This document shows positions 60,371 through 64,000 of a stretch of DNA of 64,000 nucleotides, one piece after another. The stretch is from positions 11,904,001 through 11,968,000 of the forward strand of contig WOAB01000056.1 of NCBI GenBank assembly GCA_027886185.1. The letters run 5' to 3'. The position numbers were made by a program, and so were the translations under genes. The notes beneath the pieces are model-generated. The model was not told the origin of the DNA. It searched no databases and was given only the letters and a program-made list of their open reading frames with translations. Positions within the stretch are counted from its first letter, which is position 1, and every line of letters begins with the position of its first letter. Origin of the DNA: Rheum nobile. Lineage: Eukaryota; Streptophyta; Magnoliopsida; Caryophyllales; Polygonaceae.

Positions 60371-60973
60371 GTGCCCATGGCAATTCAACAGGCGCGTGCT
60401 CCACGATGGCTATTTGAACACCTATGTGTTCAATTACCACGGGAAGCGCGTCACCTTACGACTCACGAAGCAAAACATTTCCGAGTCTGGACATCTTGCG
60501 ACTCCACCAGGCACTGACAAGAAGAAGATCGCAGTTCCGTTGCCGCTGAAGCCCCCATTGCAAGGCACCTACGAGCGACGTCTACTCACAGCCCGGCCCA
60601 GTGCACTTACAACGTGTTTGCCTGGCAAAACTCCTAGTTCCCTGCTCGTGCCAACTCCGCGCCTACTTGACTCGTCGAGTGTCGCGTATGTCCATCCTGA
60701 CGTCGCCTCCTTGATCGTTGAGTTCACGGATGCCTTTCCAGATGAGTTGTCACAGGGTTTCCCTCCCTTCAGAAGCATTGAGCACATGTTGACACCACGT
60801 GGAGATGGCCCCTTCCGCGTGATACAAGCCATAGGGGCCAATGCATATCTACTCAAGCTAACACATGATTTTGGCGTCCCTTCGACCTTCAAGGACGCGG
60901 GCCTGACTCCATACATTGAGCCTGCGTTTATTCATGGTGAAGCGGGGACGCTTCATAGCCAAGTGGGGGAGGA
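60371..60973 (+). pseudogene. Protease end, RT start and integrase tail of element A, fused by deletion
   Basis: After solo LTR F the frame resumes with PWQFNRRVLHDGYLNTYVF. It reaches the RT leader (FPDELSQGFPPFRSIEH) and then jumps directly to the integrase GPF/Y region (RGDGPFRVIQAIGANAYLL). The break removes all catalytic RT, RNase H and integrase residues but keeps the frame. It continues through HGEAGTLHSQVGED, which overlaps the purine tract AAGTGGGGGAGGA (60961-60973), into the LTR. Its relative element C has about 2 kb here. Such a copy could only move with enzymes supplied by another element. Confidence 0.85.
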
Positions 60974-62242
60974 TGATGTGACCCCGCCTCCCATCACGGC
61001 CCAAGAGGACGAAGAAGATATGATCCTTCGCTCAGATGGCCTAGTAACAAGGCCCAGGTACAAAGTCTTCGCATCCCTTGACAAGTGCGTCCTCACTGGC
61101 CAAGGCAGGACGAACAACGAGCTGAATAATTATCGCCCTCACCACCAGAGGAGATCACAGAGGAGCGCGATGAAGAGCTCGCTAAAGATGTATCGCTCAC
61201 AGAGGAGCTCTCTGAAGACATCTCGCTCACAGAGGAGCTCGCTCAAAGCGTGTCGTTCGAGGAAGAGCTCGTTCAAGAGGTGTTGTTCGAAGAAGAGCTC
61301 TCTCAAGGCATCGCTCGGAGAAGAGTTCGCTCAAGGCATCGCTCGGAAAAGAACTCACTCAAAGCATCGCTCAGAGAAGAGCTCGTTCAAGAAGAGCTCA
61401 AGAAGTGCTCGCTCAAGGCATCACTCGATGAAGAGATCACTGAAGGCATTGTTGGAAGAAGGGCTCGCTCGAAGAGCTCGCTCCTGAAGGCGTCACTCGA
61501 AGAGCTCGGAGAAGAGATAGGTCATTTAAGAGCTTGCTCAAAGAGCTCGTTGAAGAGCACGCCTGCCGTGTCTACACCATGTCCTCGCTACAACCGCGCA
61601 CTTGGCATTTAGAGGATTATTTGCCCTTGTTTTGACATTGTTTTGAGACATTTTCCACAGTTAGCATTATTACTTGTTTTAGCTAGTTTCCCTTTATAGT
61701 TTGTCTATTCTTGGGTGTGTGCCTTTGCATGTTTGCATGGGCTAGCCCATTAGGCTCGATTCGGCCCAAATCGATGTCTCGCCTCTAGTATTTATAGTTT
61801 CGAACTTTGTTCTTGTTTTCTTCACGTTCAAGTTTAATCAAGCTTTCAAGTAGAGTGTTAATCCTCATTCCCTTGATCGGACGTCACATATCCCTCTCAT
61901 CCCCCTTCACTCCGTCGCCGACGCTACAGCACTTTGCTTGAACCTTCAAGCCACATATCCTTCGCATATCCCTTCCTCCGCAGTCGACGCTAATGACACC
62001 TCCGCCGCTGACGCTACGGCATCCGCAGTCAATGCTATGACATCCAGGACTTGTCTCTTCAAGTCTTCTATCCCCCACCATAAACCGCTTCCGCATTCGC
62101 TACACCATCCATCCATCAATTGACCTCCACCGTGTCCGAAACCTCCTCGGCGGACTTGACAAGGTCGTGACTTCCCAACCAAGACTACGTCCTAAAGTTG
62201 TCACCTTGACATTGGCTTGTCATCGAAGGCGGGAACACATCA
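60974..62242 (+). repeat. 3' LTR of element A
   Basis: This is the same as the 5' LTR with a somewhat different minisatellite (about 61140-61560). The polyprotein frame runs into it up to 61487. It is followed by GTGGA and then host DNA. Confidence 0.9.
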
Positions 62243-62353
62243 GTGGATGAACCATATAACGTTAACTATTTATGGACCATCTATCTATATACATATCCTT
62301 ATAATGGAGTTTACGGACCATTAACGTACATATTATATTATGGACACTAATTA

Positions 62354-62587
62354 AGGCCCTGTTTGGCATGTACAAGCGGTAGCGGCAGCGGTTGATGTAG
62401 CGGTAGAGGATAGCTGTTGAAATTAGCGTTTTTTGAAACGCTAATGAAAATAGCTTTTAAAAAAATAGCGTTTCAAACGCTACTTATTGAAAAGCTACTT
62501 GAAACACTACTTTCCAAACACAATTATTTATTTCAAAACGCTAAACTCTATTTCAAACGCTGCTTTTCTGGCCTTACCAAACACACT
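62354..62587. mobile_element. hAT-like MITE (234 bp)
   Basis: The ends are AGGCCCTGTTTGGCA and, on the minus strand, AGTGTGTTTGGTA, imperfect inverted repeats of the TGTTTGG type seen in hAT MITEs. The flanks CTAATTA (62347-62353) and CTAAGTA (62588-62594) look like a decayed target duplication. A related site without the insert exists at about 41833 (GATACTAAGTAAATATGG), which supports the boundaries. The interior holds several hairpins built from AGCGTTT/AAACGCT. Confidence 0.65.
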
Positions 62588-62820
62588 CTAAGTATGATAA
62601 CATTGTTTTTGGTAAGTGCAGAATTATCATATACAATGGAAAATATTTTAGGGTGATAATTTAGAAAATTTGTATAAATAAAAGATAAAATAATTTATAA
62701 ATAGAATAAGGGTGAATAGGTAAATATACATAATTATTTGATTATGTAGCATACTTAGATTAACGACACGTAGGAAAGATAATTGTGACTTTAGTTTTAT
62801 TATATAGATATAGATATAGG
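62588..62820. other. AT-rich flank with a possible Helitron 5' end (minus strand)
   Basis: From 62808 the minus strand reads TCTATATAATAAAACTAAAG after an A, like a Helitron 5' terminus. No partner end was found. There is no coding potential. Confidence 0.35.
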
Positions 62821-63130
62821 GGTGCGGTTCTGGTGAGAACCACTTTTTAAGAGAGAACTAAGAACCACTAAAAATCAACCACGTAGCAAGTTGCTGCTAG
62901 CAACGCGCGCGTGTAAATTGGAAGAAAAAGAACAAGCGCTCATGGGAGGTCGACGAAAACGCTGAATTTCTCGCTGTAAATCTCACCCCTGGCGAGCAAT
63001 CACTCGAATTCGCCGGAAATCGTTCCTTTTTGTCCATTGGTTGCTTCTTGTGCTGAACGCAGTGGCAATCGGTCGCCATTCTTGGGTGATGTCATTTATG
63101 AGAAATAGTGAGGCATGAAAGCACGATAAC

Positions 63131-63600
63131 GACCGCCATGAACTTTCATGCTCATTAACATGAACTTTCATGCTCATAACCACGAACCTTCATAATCAAG
63201 AGTACTAACTTGGTTAACCCTACTAACCATGAACATTCAAGATCACGACCATGATCATTCATGCTCAAGACCATGAACTTCCTTGCTAATTACAATGAAC
63301 ATGTATGCTTGACACCATGAACTTTCATGATCACAACCATGAACATTCAAGATCATAACAATGAACATTCATACTCAAGAGCACTAACTTCGTTAACCCT
63401 AACCCTCCTAACAATTAACATTCAGGATCACGACCATGAACATTCATGCTCTAGACCATGAACTTCCTTGCTAATTACAATGAACATTCATGCTCACGAT
63501 CATGAACTATCATGCTAAACACCATAAACTTTCATAAAACATAACCATGAACATTCAAGATCATAACCATGAACATTCATACTCAACAGCACTAACGGTT
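63131..63600. repeat. 22-bp minisatellite with higher-order pattern
   Basis: Units of about 22 bp, such as CATGAACATTCATGCTCAAG plus two bases, repeat about 18 times with variation. A distinct spacer with ACTAACTTNGTTAACCCT occurs at 63199 and 63380, and a shortened one at 63584. This suggests a 180-200 bp higher-order unit. The stretch 62821-63130 before it starts GGGTGCGGTTCTGGTGAGAA and has no clear gene. Confidence 0.85.
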
Positions 63601-64000
63601 TGCCAAGGCTAATTTTGATTGAAACAAACTGAACGAATGTGATAAACACCATGAAATGTAATTAATGTGCCAACACCACAAACAATAGTCAACTGCATCA
63701 ACCTAAATTACATCAAACTATAAAAGATCAAATTGTTGCCCAGCAAGAGCCTTCTTCTCCCAAGGTGACCTGCATCGGCCAAGTCTGTGTCCATCGCTCC
63801 TCTTCCAAATCGAAGCCCTCCTTCGAACCTCCATTCCAACTTCCCTCTTGAAGTTTCATCGCTAGTTTTTGAATTCCTCTTCGCGTAGTATCTGAAATCA
63901 GAAGGTGATAGAAATTACAGAAATCGAAAACTATTGGGGGAGTTCATCAGCAAAGCGCTTGTGTAAGTCAAATCAAATCTCTCTCTCTCTCTCGCCTCCG
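63601..64000. other. Window end, possible gene edge
   Basis: 63735-63860 reads an open minus-strand frame with an ATG (MDTDLADAGHLGRRRLLLG), short and unrecognised. A (CT)n tract starts at about 63978 and runs to the window edge. The tract resembles 5' leader DNA, but no gene can be named. Confidence 0.3.

Larger units (their letters stand above)
41886..62242 (+). mobile_element. Ty3/gypsy element A, internally deleted, multiply invaded
   Basis: The LTRs are 41886-43136 (1,251 bp) and 60974-62242 (1,269 bp), with a perfect target duplication GTGGA (41881-41885 and 62243-62247). It is related to element C: the same gag and protease layout, DGGS protease site, purine tract and LTR-encoded integrase tail. 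RT, RNase H and most of integrase are missing, deleted between 60789 and 60790. It was invaded by solo LTR G and by solo LTR F carrying element B. When these are removed the protease frame is continuous. Confidence 0.92.

Noticed and set aside
63395..63412. Telomere-like AACCCTAACCCT
   Set aside because: Only two repeats inside the minisatellite spacer; too short to be an interstitial telomere tract.
63131..63600. CRISPR-like array
   Set aside because: Units vary and have no unique spacers, and the genome is a plant nuclear one; it is a minisatellite.

Overview
The window is nuclear DNA of a flowering plant, most likely a eudicot, from a gene-poor region dominated by transposable elements. 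The evidence is the mix of families: a plant RepHel Helitron, a Mutator-like element (MULE) with an OTU domain, three chromoviral-type Ty3/gypsy elements primed by initiator tRNA-Met, a gag-only terminal-repeat element, fold-back MULEs and long (GA)n tracts. I see no intact host gene, no tRNA or rRNA gene and no CRISPR array. Almost every coding region is broken by stop codons or frameshifts.

Layout. 1-5360: AT-rich DNA with direct repeats, an ~865-bp tandem duplication, (AG)n microsatellites and a cluster of TGGGCC/GCCCA boxes. 5361-13025: a decayed autonomous Helitron with a classic 3' hairpin-CTAG end and an unusual array of short phase-1 exons at its 5' side. 13026-14451: LTR fragments. 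14452-32120: an OTU-type MULE with hairpin-rich ends. It is split by a gypsy element (C, 15988-27073, minus strand), which itself holds a solo LTR (E, 19529-22479), and by a second solo LTR (D, 28773-31116). 32121-33639: an RNase H-like fragment and an LTR (H). 34087-35058 and 35479-36630: two fold-back MULEs with perfect 9-bp target duplications. 37195-40469: a gag-only LTR element. 40452-41528: a 359-bp triplication whose unit includes the last 18 bases of that LTR.

41886-62242: gypsy element A. Its two LTRs lie 19 kb apart because it was invaded by solo LTR G (46126-47544) and solo LTR F (47836-60370). F in turn received element B (49191-60329), a Tekay-type chromovirus on the minus strand. 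Every nesting level is supported by a perfect 5-bp target-site duplication: GTGGA, GTCTC, GTGCC, GTAAC, GAGAC, CCTTG, ATGGT, TTTCC. The end of the window (62248-64000) holds a hAT-like MITE and a 22-bp minisatellite.

The most unusual signals are these. (1) Arrays of CG-rich palindromes sit about 106-117 bp upstream of the TATA box in LTRs B, D, E, F and G, although the motif sequence differs between groups. (2) Element B has an intact 361-codon acidic reading frame upstream of a gag-pol that has several stops. (3) The Helitron 5' exons form repeated modules of fixed length (72, 69, 54-60 and 57 nt), all symmetric phase 1-1. (4) The integrase tail of gypsy A runs into its LTR, where a GAGCTC-rich minisatellite encodes a basic, Ser-rich tail.
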